In this document: positions 10,665-22,551 of the stretch, in pieces
How the letters are laid out: each line of letters begins with the position of its first letter
Position numbering within the stretch: position 1 is the stretch's first letter
NCBI GenBank assembly: GCA_900323505.1
Contig: OOIN01000027.1
Location: 186,001 to 250,000 of the forward strand
Origin: Ustilago trichophora
Taxonomy: Eukaryota; Basidiomycota; Ustilaginomycetes; Ustilaginales; Ustilaginaceae
Direction of reading: 5' to 3'
Length of the DNA stretch: 64,000 nucleotides
Notes under the pieces: generated by a model
The model's database searches: none
What the model was told of the DNA's origin: nothing
The model's input: only the letters and a program-made list of their open reading frames with translations
Made by a program: the position numbers and the translations under genes

Positions 10665-12182
10665 ACGACTCTTTCCTCCCTGTTTCCAGCATCTGTGTTG
10701 TTTGTCCTTTGTTCAATGTCGACCTTTCTTTTCCTGTCAGCCTTACGAGTCCGACATGTGGTGGCTGTCTATTGTGCGCTGCCGGTGTTGCGACTGTCCA
10801 AAATGTGTGTGTCTGCTCTGTGCGGATGTAAGATGTCCCTTGATACCCAAGTGATGTTGTCCAAGGCGGCCAATGTAAGAAGGTCAACATCTAACATCTA
10901 GAAGGCGAATTTTAACCACGATTTCTTGCGACCTTTTTTTCTTTCCCTTTTGAATTTTTTGGCTTTCTTCTCTTTTTTTTTTCCTGCAAAAAATTCCCAT
11001 GCACTGTTGTCGCTCTTGTCTCGCACGGCATTTACAATCAAGCCAAGCACCGAAAATCCAAGGCTTCTGTAGAGAAAGTTCGCCTGCAAACCGCTGTTGC
11101 ACACCCTGCACAGCTCTATTCTTTCACCCTCACCCATTCTCCGCCTGCTTGGCCCTGAATCAGATTCATCTTCCGCTGCTTCGGTTTGCATCGCATACAT
11201 ACACCGCCAACCATTGAGTGCCTGAAGAATCCTACATTTAAAACCCCCCGTCACGAAGGGAAGAGGTGGAAGGGTTTTGAGAGAGAAAGAGAGAGAGAGA
11301 TGAGGAAGCGGTCAGATCTCCGTTAGCGCGGGGTTCGCGCGTGTGGCCCAATTTGCCAAATACGCGAGAATAAAAGGTGAAGTGATGTGCTGGCAGAGAA
11401 GGCTGAAATTTTACTAATCAAGACTGCTCCTGGTGATATAGTCAGTCGCCGTTGAACTCTACCCGGCACAAAGTGTGTCAATATAGAAGCATGCTGGCAC
11501 AGTACCACGGTGGAGGTAACGAGTGAACGAAGAGCAAGGAGTGTTTCGGATCCACAGTTGAGCGGAGCGAGGAGGTAATTTTTTTGTGGTGGTTACGCAT
11601 GGGCTTGCAACGGCCGAGGAATGTTGATCTCTCTGCCGAGATGACGTCGCCTCCTCGTTGACACTCATGGCAAAATGTGCGAACCATGCTACTGTATTGT
11701 AGATGCACCGCCATGGATACCAAGAGTGTGGCTGAAGAAATGAAAGAAGAGATGGGTAGATCAGATGGATGTACAATGTACGATGGCGATCTTGGGTTGT
11801 CGCGTTGTCAAGGGTGTCAGAGCGCCCAGAAACCGGTGGCAACTGACCGGTGTCAAGGCGATCGACAGAGTGCAGCAAGACCGAAGCTTGCTTAACTACA
11901 CCCATCTTGTTGCTTTCCGCCATACTCAATCTTGGCCCCCGAACCAGAACTCTGATCGCTCGAAACCTGGTTTCGATGAAATCAAATTGGCGTCCGTGGA
12001 AGCATGCGAACGATAGCCGAAGTCAAGGTTACAGAGTATTCGCCGTGGTCAAACGAAGGCCGAAGGAGCTACAGTAGGCAGAGAGGGGGAAAGGATGATG
12101 ATTTGGGGGTTGTCCAAAAGAGCCCCCAAAAATAACACACTCCGCATGGGATCTGTGCATTCGGACAGCGCGGCATGAAAAC

Positions 12183-12203
12183 GAGAGAGAGAGAGAGAGA
12201 GAG
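12183..12203. repeat. (GA)n microsatellite
   Basis: A GA tract of about 21 bases in the upstream gap of the mucin-like gene. Confidence 0.9.
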
Positions 12204-12521
12204 CGAGACTTAGACCAGGAGCCTTTTGGCTGTAAGTAAGTTACTGGAGCGTGCCTCGGACTCGGCGGCCGATCCAAGCTTAAAGGGAGGCAAGAAAAGA
12301 AACTCTTTTTCTCTCTCTGCTCAAGCTCCGCAGAGAGAGACAAAAACGCGCACCACACGCGTCCGAGACCAAGTTGTAGACATGCAGATCAGATGCCCAT
12401 GCCAAAACACGGCACTCTAGCAGAGTGAAACCAACAGACCCCATTTTAGGCGGAAAAGTCTCTCTCGCTCTCTCTCTGTGCTCTGCTCGCGTTCGCCCCT
12501 CGCTTTGGTTCAGGAGTCTGA

Positions 12522-12551
12522 ATTGGATTGGATTGGATTGGATTGGATTGG
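12522..12551. repeat. (ATTGG)6 pentanucleotide array
   Basis: Six perfect head-to-tail copies of ATTGG, about 446 bases upstream of the next ATG. The reverse complement CCAAT is the core of the HAP/NF-Y binding site, so the array is also six tandem CCAAT boxes on the minus strand. Confidence 0.95.
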
Positions 12552-12996
12552 AATGCAAAATATACAATTTCGGTTTGAATTGGTCGCAGGGCGCTCTTTT
12601 GTGTTCAACACAAGCGAACAACGCCTCGGTGTCCAAAGGACCCCTTTGCAATCCAGTCTAATCCCCAAACGCCAGAGTATTCGTCGTGTGTTCCCTTTCA
12701 CCATCTCATCATCTCCATCTCATCTCGTCCTCCCCACCATCTCAATTCCATCCCCACTCCCTCCTCGCATCCATCCCCTAGCTTCCATCGACATACACGG
12801 CAGGCACGTGCATTCTCGAACACACTTTTCACTCCCTCTGTTACCATCTCTCACGATCCACCAATCAACCAACCACAACCACCACCTTCACCTTTGACGA
12901 TCCAACTACACTCTCTTTTCTTGATACACTCTTTGTTGTTCGACGTCATCATCATCATCACCATCATCATCAATACTTCCATATCATCAATCCAAC

Positions 12997-15374
12997 ATGT
13001 CTTCGCCTCATCAGAACGCTCCTCGCATGCGACGTCACAAGCGTCGCATCAATGACGATGGCTCCGAGCTTGCTCACGCCGTAAGAGCTTTCGTCGACGA
13101 CACTCCCGATGATGCTACCCCGCTTTTCGCTCGTCAGGCCGACGGCTTCAATGGTATCGGCCCTGGACGTGGTAGCAATGCTCCCCCTATGGGTGGTGGC
13201 GGTGGCGCATTCGGTCCCGACGACCCCTCCTCGGATTCCACCGCTCCTACCACCACCCGTGGCTCGACTAACACAAACGTTCGACCCACCCCCACTTCGT
13301 CTAGCACCTCATCCACCCGAAACCTCTTCCCCACCACCACCGCCTCGTCTTCCTCTCGTACCAACTTTATCGATAGCATTCTCAGCGACTTGACCGCCAC
13401 ATCGAGCAGCAGCTCCTCCACTAGCTCCACCCCTTCCTCCACCTCAACTTCCTCTTCCACCACCCCATCCTCCTCTAGCACCAGGTCTTCTTCCACCTCG
13501 AGCTCCACATCTTCGGTTAGTGTCTCTGATTCTGACTCTCATACAGCTACCACCACTTCGGATCCAAACAACGGCGGAGACGACTCCACATCCACACGAA
13601 ACAACATCGGCAAAGATAGCACTTCTTCGGTTGGTTCCCTTATTTGTTGCCCTCACAATCCATGTTATCTCCTAGCCTTCCTGTTGCTCGCCTTCACTTG
13701 TCCCCCGTCACGTCACCCCAATGCGCATTGTCGCAGAGATCCGTGCAATGCCTTTGCCAAAAGGCTTGCTTTTCAATGTTCTTCCCTCATAGACCCTCAC
13801 CCCAACCCCTTTCCTCACTAGACTCGTGCCCCATTACATGACCCATTCTCTACATCGGCCACTTCCATCTCACCGCAAGACTCTCGGCCACACCTACCCA
13901 CTCAAGGACTTGACCCCGTCGCACTCACCTCTCTTTCTTTTTCCACCTTGAAAAAACGAGCATCGTATAACTGACATCCTGATCTTTGCATCCTTGTTCC
14001 TCTCTGAAACAGTCGCGTACCTCGATCGTCCCCATCACTGCGACCGCCGTCGTCACCTCGACCCCTACCGCCAGCATCGCCGCTGCCACCGCATCCTCTT
14101 CTCCCAAGTCTTCCACTTCGTCTGCTGGTCCCATCATCGGCATTGTCGCTGGTGCTCTTGTTGGTGTCGTCGTCCTCTCCGGTCTCGTCGGCTTCCTCTT
14201 CAAGAAGTACAACAAGAAGGACGACCCTTACGAGGCCAACCCCTTCGATCGTGATGCCTTCCAGCGTCACTCTGCCATGATCCCCGACCATTACGAGTCG
14301 GACGCGGGTCACGGTGGCGCTGGTGGCGCCGGTGGCATGTCGCCTGAAATGTCCGAGCACTACCAGTACAACAACTTTGGCCCCCAGTACGAGTCTGGTA
14401 TCAGCGCCGGTGCTGCCGGTGTCGCTGCCGGTGCTGCTATGGGTGGCATGGCTCACAACGAGAATGGCGGTCCTCGACCTCCGACCATGTTCGCCAAGCA
14501 CGCTGCGGGTGTCCAGCAGAACCAGCCTCAGGTTGGCGGTTATTACAAGGACGGTGACTTTTCCATGCCTCAGCACTCGGAATACCACGCTCCCCCTAGC
14601 GCCGCTTTCGCATCTGGCCACCATGCAGACCAGCACTATCTCGACGAGCCTGGTTTCGGTTCTCAACGCTCCATCTCGCCCGCTCCTCAACTGCCGCCCC
14701 TTGCTGCCTTTGGTGGTGACCCGTACTCGATCGCTGGTGTAGGCCGTGGTCAGCAGCAGGCTCAGAATGTCGCCAACCCTTACGCCCACCTTGATCGCTC
14801 CCACGGTGCTCCTATGGGCGGCTTCACCCCTGGCGCAGTCATTCCCAACCACCACCAGCACCACACCGCTGGTTCCGGCTCCGTCTCTAGCGGCGGCGAC
14901 TCGGCCGACCAACGTCATGCATCCATCAGCGCCGCCGAAGCCCTCGCTGCCGGTCTCGCCCACCAGTCGTCGCTCAACCGCTCCGCAAGCCCCAACTACG
15001 CGCAACATCCTCAGCACGACACCGCCGGTCGACCTAGCACCTCTGAAGGCCGTTCAGGCACCCCTGACATTCCCAACGTTCAGCAGACCTACGCCCTTCC
15101 CGGCGACAACGCTACCGGAGACGCAGCTGTCGGTGGTCACCGCATCTCGGCCGGCTCCCAAGATCTCCTCAAGAACCCCTTCGAAAACTCGCACCCCCAG
15201 CAACATCTGTACCAACACTCGCAGCAACAGCAGCAAGGATACGATGCCAACAACCAACAGTTGCAGGTTCGAAACCTTGTCCCCAACGGAGGAGGACTCT
15301 CTGCAGGCCAGAGACCAGTTTCTACCGCAAGCTCGTTTGCCGATCCTGAAGATGCTTATGGAGGAGTTTACTAA
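12997..15374 (+). CDS. Mucin-like single-pass membrane protein (Skg6/sensor-like layout)
   Basis: Two exons, 12997-13629 and 14013-15374, give 664 residues. Exon 1 encodes a basic N-terminus (RMRRHKRR), a Gly-rich piece and a 120-residue Ser/Thr tract likely to be O-mannosylated. Exon 2 continues the Thr/Ser stalk and enters a Gly-rich helix (GPIIGIVAGALVGVVV...GFLF) with GxxxG spacing, followed by KKYNKK, so the C-terminal 390 residues should be cytoplasmic. The tail is Gln/His/Ser-rich with NPF-type motifs (ANPFDRD, KNPFENS) that could bind EH-domain endocytic proteins. The 383-base intron is phase 0, with an unusual GTTGGT donor, a CTGAC branch-like site near 13971 and a CAG acceptor. There is no signal peptide, as in Skg6-like signal-anchored proteins. 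A polarity or wall-sensor role is inference. Confidence 0.8.
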
Positions 15375-15899
15375 TCTTTGCATAGTTTGCTCTTCAGGCA
15401 TTAAAATAAAACGGTTTCTCTGTCGCCATCTAGTCGGATGCGTTTGACGAGATCTGTAAGGCCTTCTTTCTTTTTGGCTTCTCTTGGCCCACACTCGTTT
15501 ATTTTCCACTCTTTCTCTCTCTCTTTCGCTTTCGTTGTCAGGTTTCGTTTGCTTGCGTCTTTGTTTCTCTCGTTTGTCTTTGGAATGCGATTCAAGTTGC
15601 ATATCTGAGCTGGGTGTGGTTGAGTGTGATGGTATGTGAGGAGGAGATGGAGCGAAGGTAAGAGACTCAGCTCGAGGGACTAGGTCTTGAGATTAATCCG
15701 ACACTTGCTTGTGGGAGTTTTCGGCAGAGAAGCACAAGTACAGCGAAGTGTTGATGTTGAAAAAAATCAGCTCGAGAATGGAAAATGTTGGAAGAACTGA
15801 GACTAGAGTACATTTTGATGGTAAAAGGTGCAAAGAATGTGATGGCGAAAAGGGAAGCCAAAGAGTGCATATGTGGCGAGAAACGGGATTTGAGGGCGA
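15375..15899. other. Convergent 3' flanks, mucin-like gene / MAK16
   Basis: 525 bp between two stop codons on opposite strands. It is T-rich on the left, and AATAAA-like text (AAAATAAAA) lies at about 15402-15410. It probably holds both 3' UTRs, which may overlap as antisense. No gene is seen. Confidence 0.55.
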
Positions 15900-16907
15900 T
15901 TACCAATTGGCAAGCGCTTCTTTGGTAAGAGGTTCGGTCTCTTGTTCGTATTCGATTTCGATCTGAGGTCCCTTTTTGCCGGGTCGTGTAGGTTTCTTTG
16001 AAAGCTTTTTCTTGGATGATGATGGTGCTGGTTTCTTCTTCTTTCCTGCGTCCTCATCATCGTCACTCTCTTCGTCATCGTCATCAGCATCGCTGTCCGA
16101 GGCAAAATCAATCGTGTTGCCATCAGAATCGTAAAGATCCTCCAAATCATCCTCCTCATCCTCATCATCCTCATCATCGTCACTGACAAACTCGCGATCA
16201 CCAACCCCTTCCTCATCCTCAAACTCTTCCTCCATCATCCTATCCATCTCTTCCAAATCCTCCTCCAACTCCTCCTCACTCTCTTCATCCTCCAACTCCA
16301 ACTCCTTGTCTTCCCGATTCCTATTCTCCAACACCTGCATCCAGACATCCTCGTTGACGTTCAAGGGTGCATCACCATAAGCGCCACTCTTCAACCTCTC
16401 GAGCAGTTCCTTTTCGATGCTCTTTTCCAATCGGGCGGCTTTGAGCGCTTTGAACTCTCTCCTGTCCTCCCTGCGTTCCGTCTTTTTCTTGATCGAGACC
16501 AAGGCCGGCTGCTCCTCCTCTTTGAGTTTGATGCGTCGCAGTTTGATCAGGTATTGGGTGATCTTGGTCAGCCTCTGCTTGGCTTTGTGCGTGATGAATT
16601 TAGGCCAGTAGATGAGTTCCTTGTCGATTTGCTCGAGCGCGCGTGTGTAGTTGTTGGACAGTTTAACGCGCTCCCATTGCCTCTTGGGCGAGTGGGCTCG
16701 CTCGGCGGTTTTGATGTAGAGATAGACGATTCCTTCGCGCTCTCGTACGGTGGCATAGCGAGAGTTGGCCAAGGGACAGGATTGACGATTGCAGAGTCCC
16801 GTGAGGTTGTACTCGTTTCGACAGAAGGTGGAATGGGTCTTGGATTTGATCTTGTACGAACAGAATTCGTGACCGATGATGGTCCAGATTACGTCGTCCG
16901 ACTGCAT
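15900..16907 (-). CDS. MAK16: Ribosome biogenesis protein MAK16
   Basis: A 335-residue intronless protein, close to the size of yeast Mak16 (306). Mak16 is an essential nucleolar factor in early 60S assembly, working with Rpf1 and other early factors. The N-terminus is highly typical: [19 protein letters not shown], followed by [26 protein letters not shown], with four conserved cysteines (about 16, 29, 39 and 44) that suggest metal binding, then [22 protein letters not shown]. The middle is a basic helical region ([21 protein letters not shown]). The C-terminal third is extremely acidic (Asp/Glu runs at about 205-285) and ends with a Lys-rich segment. It converges on the mucin-like gene and has a very large upstream gap. 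Identification is firm. Confidence 0.97.
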   Translation of the reverse strand: MQSDDVIWTIIGHEFCSYKIKSKTHSTFCRNEYNLTGLCNRQSCPLANSRYATVREREGIVYLYIKTAERAHSPKRQWERVKLSNNYTRALEQIDKELIYWPKFITHKAKQRLTKITQYLIKLRRIKLKEEEQPALVSIKKKTERREDRREFKALKAARLEKSIEKELLERLKSGAYGDAPLNVNEDVWMQVLENRNREDKELELEDEESEEELEEDLEEMDRMMEEEFEDEEGVGDREFVSDDDEDDEDEEDDLEDLYDSDGNTIDFASDSDADDDDEESDDDEDAGKKKKPAPSSSKKKLSKKPTRPGKKGPQIEIEYEQETEPLTKEALANW

Positions 16908-17806
16908 CTTGGAGGTTTATATGCTGTGTGTTGAGGAGGGTTGGTCGGTGGTGTGGTATAAAATGCTTCGTTTGCTCCTGCTGTCACCAACGCTTTTACG
17001 AAAGCGTGTCCTCGATGCGACCGATGTAATACTCGCTGGAGGATCTACAAGAAGATGCAGATCGAGCCTCAATATGATGCAGTGTTTGAGAGGAAAGCGT
17101 GTGATGAGCGTAACGATACCTCGTCTTGAAGGTAGAAAAAAGAAAAAGAAAAAGTGGGGTTGAAGAGGGAGGAAGAGAGGGTCCTGCTGTTGGCACAACT
17201 ATGTGTGTGTGTGTGCATTCTTCCGCAGAACCAAAATTTCCACTCGAACCAAAAAATTATGGATCACGTGCTCCACTCCACCTGGATTTTATACCAAGAT
17301 GTTAGGTCAAAAGATATGGCGTCAATTGTTAGAGCGGGACCACAGAAACGTGCAGTTGAGGTCTAACATCCTTCCACAGCTCGAACGATCTTCCGCCCGA
17401 TGCCTCTAGAAGTTGATGGTGTGGACTACTCGCTGATCAATGGGAGGATCACGCTTACAGTCAAAGCAGACTCACCGACCTCGCACCGACCTCAAGTGAG
17501 ATCGGACCGGCGAATGAGAGCGAGAGAGAAACCCAAAAAAAGTTTTCCAACTTCTCTCTTTCGGAGAAGGGATTGCCCATTCGACTGCATGATTTTTTCC
17601 TCTCTTCTCTGCGAGGTTATCTAACCGAGAGAAGCAGCAACCACCACCGCCAAACCATGTGGTCTCTTTGCTTCCAACAGACAGGTTGAATGTCCCCCTT
17701 CCGTCCTTCCGTCCTTCCGTCCGCCGGTCAACCTGTCCACCGGCGTCTGCTGTTTTGCAAACTTAGCCACTGTCTGCAACGTTACAGTGCTTAGGTGCAG
17801 ATTCGA

Positions 17807-17820
17807 GGGGGGGGGGGGGG
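17807..17820. repeat. 14-base homopolymeric G run
   Basis: Fourteen consecutive G residues, capable of slippage or G-quadruplex formation. It is next to a CCTTCCGT repeat about 90 bases upstream. Confidence 0.9.
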
Positions 17821-18604
17821 TGTTACCTACAACCTTGTTAAATGACAAGTGAGACCGTCTTAATTACCAGAAGAGGTTTGGCTTGGCGGAACGTACGGTT
17901 CCGCGGTATGTAGGGTTGATGTAAAAATATTGGATGGGCTTCTCGGCGACTCACCTGCATCTTGGGTTTGTTTTCAAAGACACATGGCTGATAGTGCATT
18001 TGTCATAGGAACGATTCGGTACGGCAGGGGATCGTCCGAAGCCAACCAGATCCTTCTGAATCTCACTGCTATAGTGTAAGCTAGGGACCCAGTCAGGAGG
18101 ATAGAAGGAGGGACGTTCTCCAGAACCACACCAGCTGAATTGAATCATGTGGTCTGGCAGATAGTAGCTTCTAGCATGAACGCAAAGAGCCATGTGTTGG
18201 TCTCGCCTAACCCTCTTTCCATTTCTTCCAATCCATCACCGCCAGCACTCTTTGGACCAACTTGATGGCCGCAATCCGAACACCGAAGCCTCTTCCTTGT
18301 CTTTCGGAGGTTTGCATCCATGCAAAGGGGGAGAGATGGACGCGTGAGAAATTTCTCCTTTACGAACCATACTCCGCCAGAGCTGAACGAACCATGATAA
18401 CGTCATCCCTACACCAAGCCGAACCATGTGCTGAATTTCCATCCCTCCTCTTCTCTTAACAATCGCTGTAACGTGCGGTGAGGGTAAGGCGGATGACGTG
18501 AACGACCCGAGCGGAGCTAGTATTGAAAATTTTCTTGCTTGACAACCGCGCGGTGTATGGTAATCGGGGAGGCATAAAAAGTGGCTTGCGTGGCGCTGCT
18601 CTCT

Positions 18605-18631
18605 GTTGTTGTTGTTGTTGTTGTTGTTGTT
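18605..18631. repeat. (GTT)9 microsatellite
   Basis: Nine GTT units, followed directly by CG and CT dinucleotide runs, in the gene-free region. Confidence 0.95.
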
Positions 18632-19711
18632 CGCGCGCGCGCTCTCTCTCTCTATCGTTCTCTCTCGCGAGGAGGAGGACCGTGGTAAAGGTTGATAGCC
18701 TGTTGACAACGAACCCACACGCCCCCACGCAAAATGCAAAAATCACAGCATCACATCGCTTCCCTCAGCTCTCCTCTTGAAAGTGGACATGATTGGTCAG
18801 CCCTGTGAAGGAAAAAAGAAAGGATCGGGAGGCGGACTTGGTCATCGGTTTCTGAAAGTAAGCCTCTTTACTCTTTCCTTTCCAGTCGCCGCCGCTGTGG
18901 TTGTGGCTGCATTCGAGCTGTATATGTGGATCGTTCGGGAGACGAACTGGGTCGTGAACGCATCTCTTGGATCCACATGGCATCGCATTGCCACCAAGTG
19001 AGTAAGAAAGGCCGGGAAGCCATGCAGGTGCGAATCCATTCAGGCACGAAGCATCGATCGGCCACACGACTCTTTCTGGCCACGCGAGCATCGGACTGGG
19101 TCCACAGCCTCAAATTGACCTGCAAGACGGTGATAAGTCCGTCCATGCGCTTCCCTCCTGTCTGACTCTAAGTGACAATGCAGCTACAGTGTTGGTCAAA
19201 AGGAGCTGCTCGGGATCGGTCCACCACATGGCGTAAATCATTCTCAAAGGCTTGCTTGGAGTGGCATAGATCGGAAATTTGGCAATGTGTGGCGTGGCAA
19301 CTCGTCTACATATCGTGCATTTGGGGGCCCTTTGAATGCTCATTTATCGCTCGAACGGGCCGAGATGCTACATCAATCACGAGGGCTGCATCGTTTCGCT
19401 TTCTCTTTTGATTGGGCATCAAAGTCGAAGGGAGAAGACCTCCTGTTGACATGCTCACGAGACACCGACAAACGGAATGATCTGCAAAAAGCTCCAACTT
19501 GTTGACGTGCAGACCGAATGCGTCCCATGCCCACTAAGATGAACATTTGACATTGAGCGAGACATTCGGAAACCAAGGATGAGTTTAGGTTCGAAAGCGG
19601 AGCGGCAAGAGAAAGAGAGAGAGAGATACGGCTCCACAACAGTGGAAAGCGAGGTCCGTATGACAGCTCGCTTACGGCGAACGACGGGTGTTGCCAATGC
19701 AGAAAAATGCG

Positions 19712-19717
<6 letters not shown>

Positions 19718-19753
<36 letters not shown>
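19718..19753. repeat. 36-base T homopolymer
   Basis: An uninterrupted run of about 36 T residues, the longest homopolymer in the window. No retroelement body is recognisable next to it. It could be slippage, or a poly(A) tail of a reverse-transcribed insertion on the minus strand. Confidence 0.9.
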
Positions 19754-20248
19754 CCCCTCGCCTTCCGTCTTTCATGCTCTCTGCCTTGCCTTCAAAGCTA
19801 CCTTTTCAAGAACTCTTCTTGATACAGTAGCATGCAAGAAATCACGTCAGCCAGGCACACAGTTTTCGCTCTCCGCCTCAAAAGAAAGAGTTGATGAAAT
19901 ACTAGCCTGTCTCTTTTGTATGGTAGACTCAAAATCGAGGCTCCTTGACGGGCCACTTTTCCCGGCGTAATCAAAGGGCAAAAGGCGATTGGAGGCATGT
20001 CAACCCGGCCCGCTCGCAATTTTGGTTGGACGGGGAGGCCAAGGGGAAAAACCCAAAAGCCAGAGTAGCAAGTGGTTGTGGAACGACAACGAAAACCAGA
20101 GACGGGTGTACCACACTTGGCTGAAGCTGAAACAAAACTTGCATCCCTCGCTTCCGCAAAAAGACGTGATTCGAGGAGCATCCTCTGCATATCAGCCCGT
20201 CCTCTTTTTCGTTTTCGTCTCAACTTGGCTTGTGGTATCTGTTACCCT

Positions 20249-20270
20249 TACAGTACAGTACAGTACAGTA
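20249..20270. repeat. (CAGTA)4 iteration of the dispersed motif
   Basis: TA followed by four perfect CAGTA units: four overlapping TACAGTA words spaced 5 bases apart, in the gene-free region. Confidence 0.9.
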
Positions 20271-22259
20271 CAACAAACCACACGCTCCGCCATTGCCGTT
20301 GCCGTCGATGTCGGCTGTTGAACATCAAATTGGTATTGCGCTGGAATCCAGGCTCTTTGGAGAGTGACAGCGGAAGGATGCTTGCCGAAGTTCGATTCGA
20401 GTGCAGCTTGGCGAGACCTTTGATCTTGATTGCAGCCAAGCAACTCTGATCTGGTCGATTGATGAGAGACTTGTCACATCGATGTCGAGGCTGGGATAGG
20501 GACCAAACCAGTTTCCTTTTGTCAGTTCAAGCGTCGATTGAAGCCACATCCTGGCCACGCATTGATGATCTCGCAGCTTGCTCTGCTTTGATCTATACAG
20601 TATGCGAAAAGACGGGTGCAGACCGCGCTTCCTCGTGGCAGACAGTGGTAAGAAATTCATGCATTGCTAGTCTTCGTTCCCAAGCTTGCCTTTCCGCTCG
20701 TTGTAGGTCCGATCTTTCACGCAAAAGCCCAAAAGTCAGCAACACGAAACTGAGCAGTACGAGGGATCGCAAGATAGCATCGACTCGAAAAGGTCAGAGT
20801 GGACAATCGCGGCCAAAAGTCGGATTCGATCTTGCGCCCACCTCCAGTATACCTGGGCTGCCGACGGAAGGCTCTACAGTACATTGTGTGTCGGTAAAGT
20901 CTTGCCCACCCTCCACTGCACGATGCAACTCGCAAAGATCTGGCAGAGACAGGTCAATGAATGGGGTGGGATGGGAGAGGCCTCTTTTGTCTCTTGCAAA
21001 CTCCGCCAGCTTTCAGAGGAGGGAGATGCTCGACGGGATGACAAGAGGATCGCAAAAAAAAAAAAGGTGGTAGCGAGGGAGATCGTGTGTACGTGTCTGC
21101 AAGAAAGAGGTCTAGAACTGGTTGCACGAGGGATGCACTTTTTTAGTGCAAATTGAATTCATGGCAAAATGTCGGAGCAGCATCAAAGCGCGGGGACGCA
21201 GGTTCCAGTTTCGCAGGAGCTCCTCTCCTTGGATTCAAAAGAGTTCAAAAAAAAATGATTTTTGGAACTTTTGCTGCAGTTTCAAGAGGTTCATTATTCT
21301 GCACCGTAGAGAGAACGAGAGAAAGAAAGGTTAAATCAAACTCGTTTTGGCATGGGTTTTGCCTTTGTTGAGTTTTGTTCAGTTCAAATTGTAAAGAGAG
21401 AAAGAGAGAGAGGGTGGAGTGAGACGGATGCGATTCCTCGGTGTTTTGCCAGGCAACAAAAGAGAAGGACGGGGAATCCTGCCTCTGTCAAGCCACGATT
21501 TGTTTCTTTTGTTTTTTTTAGGTCCTCCACTGGTGGGAGAGAGATCTGGCGCAGGAACGCTCTGCTCTGGTTTCGCGTGGTAGCTAGTCGCTCGAAAAGA
21601 AAAGAACTCTCGCGTGGATTGGACAAGAAGCTCGCTGCAAAAAGCACGCCTTTTCTCTTTTTTTGCGCATCCAAATCTGCATCTCCCGCTTGGAGCGTCC
21701 CTTTTGTTTTTCGATGGTTGCAGGCGAAAGGCTAGAATTCACTCCACTTGGGCCCTTTTTTTTTTATCGAAATCCGATCCAATTCGATGTTCGTACAAGT
21801 ATATACATTTCTCTTTGATCAACTCTTCTTGAATGCTGGTGGCTTGGGAATCGTGAGTAAGAATCAATGTGTTTGTGTGTGTGTCTCTGTGGATGTGGCG
21901 AGCAAGGCAGGCGAGGCGATTCAGTGAGTGAGGGAGTGGTGTGTGTGTCTATGTGTCAAAAATAGAATTGATTTGAAGAAATAAAAATAATAAAAAATAT
22001 TACTGGATGGGATGAGTGTTAGGGAAAGGGCCCAATTCTCTGACTCCGCTGCTGCTCGGCGTGCGTTTGGGTTGCGTGGCTCGGCAAAGATCTTTAATTT
22101 TATTTGTCTAGAGAGACTGATGTGATGCTGAATGGTACGCTCTTTATTTTGGTTGGTTTTCTGGACTCCGCGCGAATGGCAGGCTTCGATTCACAATATT
22201 GAGCCCCACCGCCCTTGTCCCACCACTGTCCCACACACACTCTCCTCTATCGCAGAAAA

Positions 22260-22276
22260 TACAGTACTGTACTGTA
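22260..22276. repeat. Iterated TACAGTACTGTACTGTA motif
   Basis: A 17-base combination of one TACAGTA and two TACTGTA words sharing ends, about 740 bases upstream of the ATG at 23016. Confidence 0.85.
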
Positions 22277-22480
22277 AAAAGAAAAAGGGTTCGCTGCACA
22301 CCGCACACCGCACACTAGCGAGAGCGGAGGGTTAGCCACAAGTTCTCCTACAGTCAAGTGACGCCAGACTTCGCTTCCCATTCTCCCTCTCTTTCGCTCT
22401 ATCGCTCTCTCTCTCAACTCTTGAGTCAAGCACAACTTCCACACATCCCTTCGTCACCATCATCAATCCCATCCCTTGTT

Positions 22481-22551
22481 CCTCATCCTCATCCTCATCC
22501 TCATCCTCATCCTCATCCTCATCCTCATCCTCATCCTCATCCCCATCCTCA
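22481..22551. repeat. (CCTCAT)n hexanucleotide array
   Basis: About 11 to 12 near-perfect hexamer copies, with one CCCCAT variant near the right end. It lies about 465 bases before the ATG at 23016, probably inside its long leader or promoter. All frames are open through it, which explains shadow ORFs there. Confidence 0.95.

Larger units (their letters stand above)
10665..12996. other. Intergenic region upstream of mucin-like membrane protein gene
   Basis: 2.3 kb without a supportable gene. It holds TACTGTA at 11690-11696, TACAGTA at 12070-12076, GA microsatellites near 11284-11299 and at 12183-12203, an (ATTGG)6 tandem array at 12522-12551, and an ATC-rich stretch just before the next ATG. 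The last 350 bases are C/T-rich and read like a long 5' leader. Confidence 0.6.

Noticed and set aside
13515..13545. A GTTAGT...CAG stretch inside exon 1 of the mucin-like gene that looks like a 31-base intron
   Set aside because: It is too short for a normal fungal intron, and reading through keeps the frame and the Ser/Thr-rich character.
17694..17725. The CCTTCCGT repeat considered as a CRISPR-like or telomere-like array
   Set aside because: Only about three short direct units without spacers, and not matching fungal telomere repeats (TTAGGG).
20459..21073. A 204-codon open frame in the gene-free region
   Set aside because: Arbitrary Ser/Arg/Cys-rich composition, no domain, no hydrophobic core, and codon use unlike the real genes.
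22481..22551. Repeat-coded peptide (Pro-His or Leu-Ile repeats) across the hexamer array
   Set aside because: All frames are open because the unit is a hexamer without stops; there is no sign of translation.
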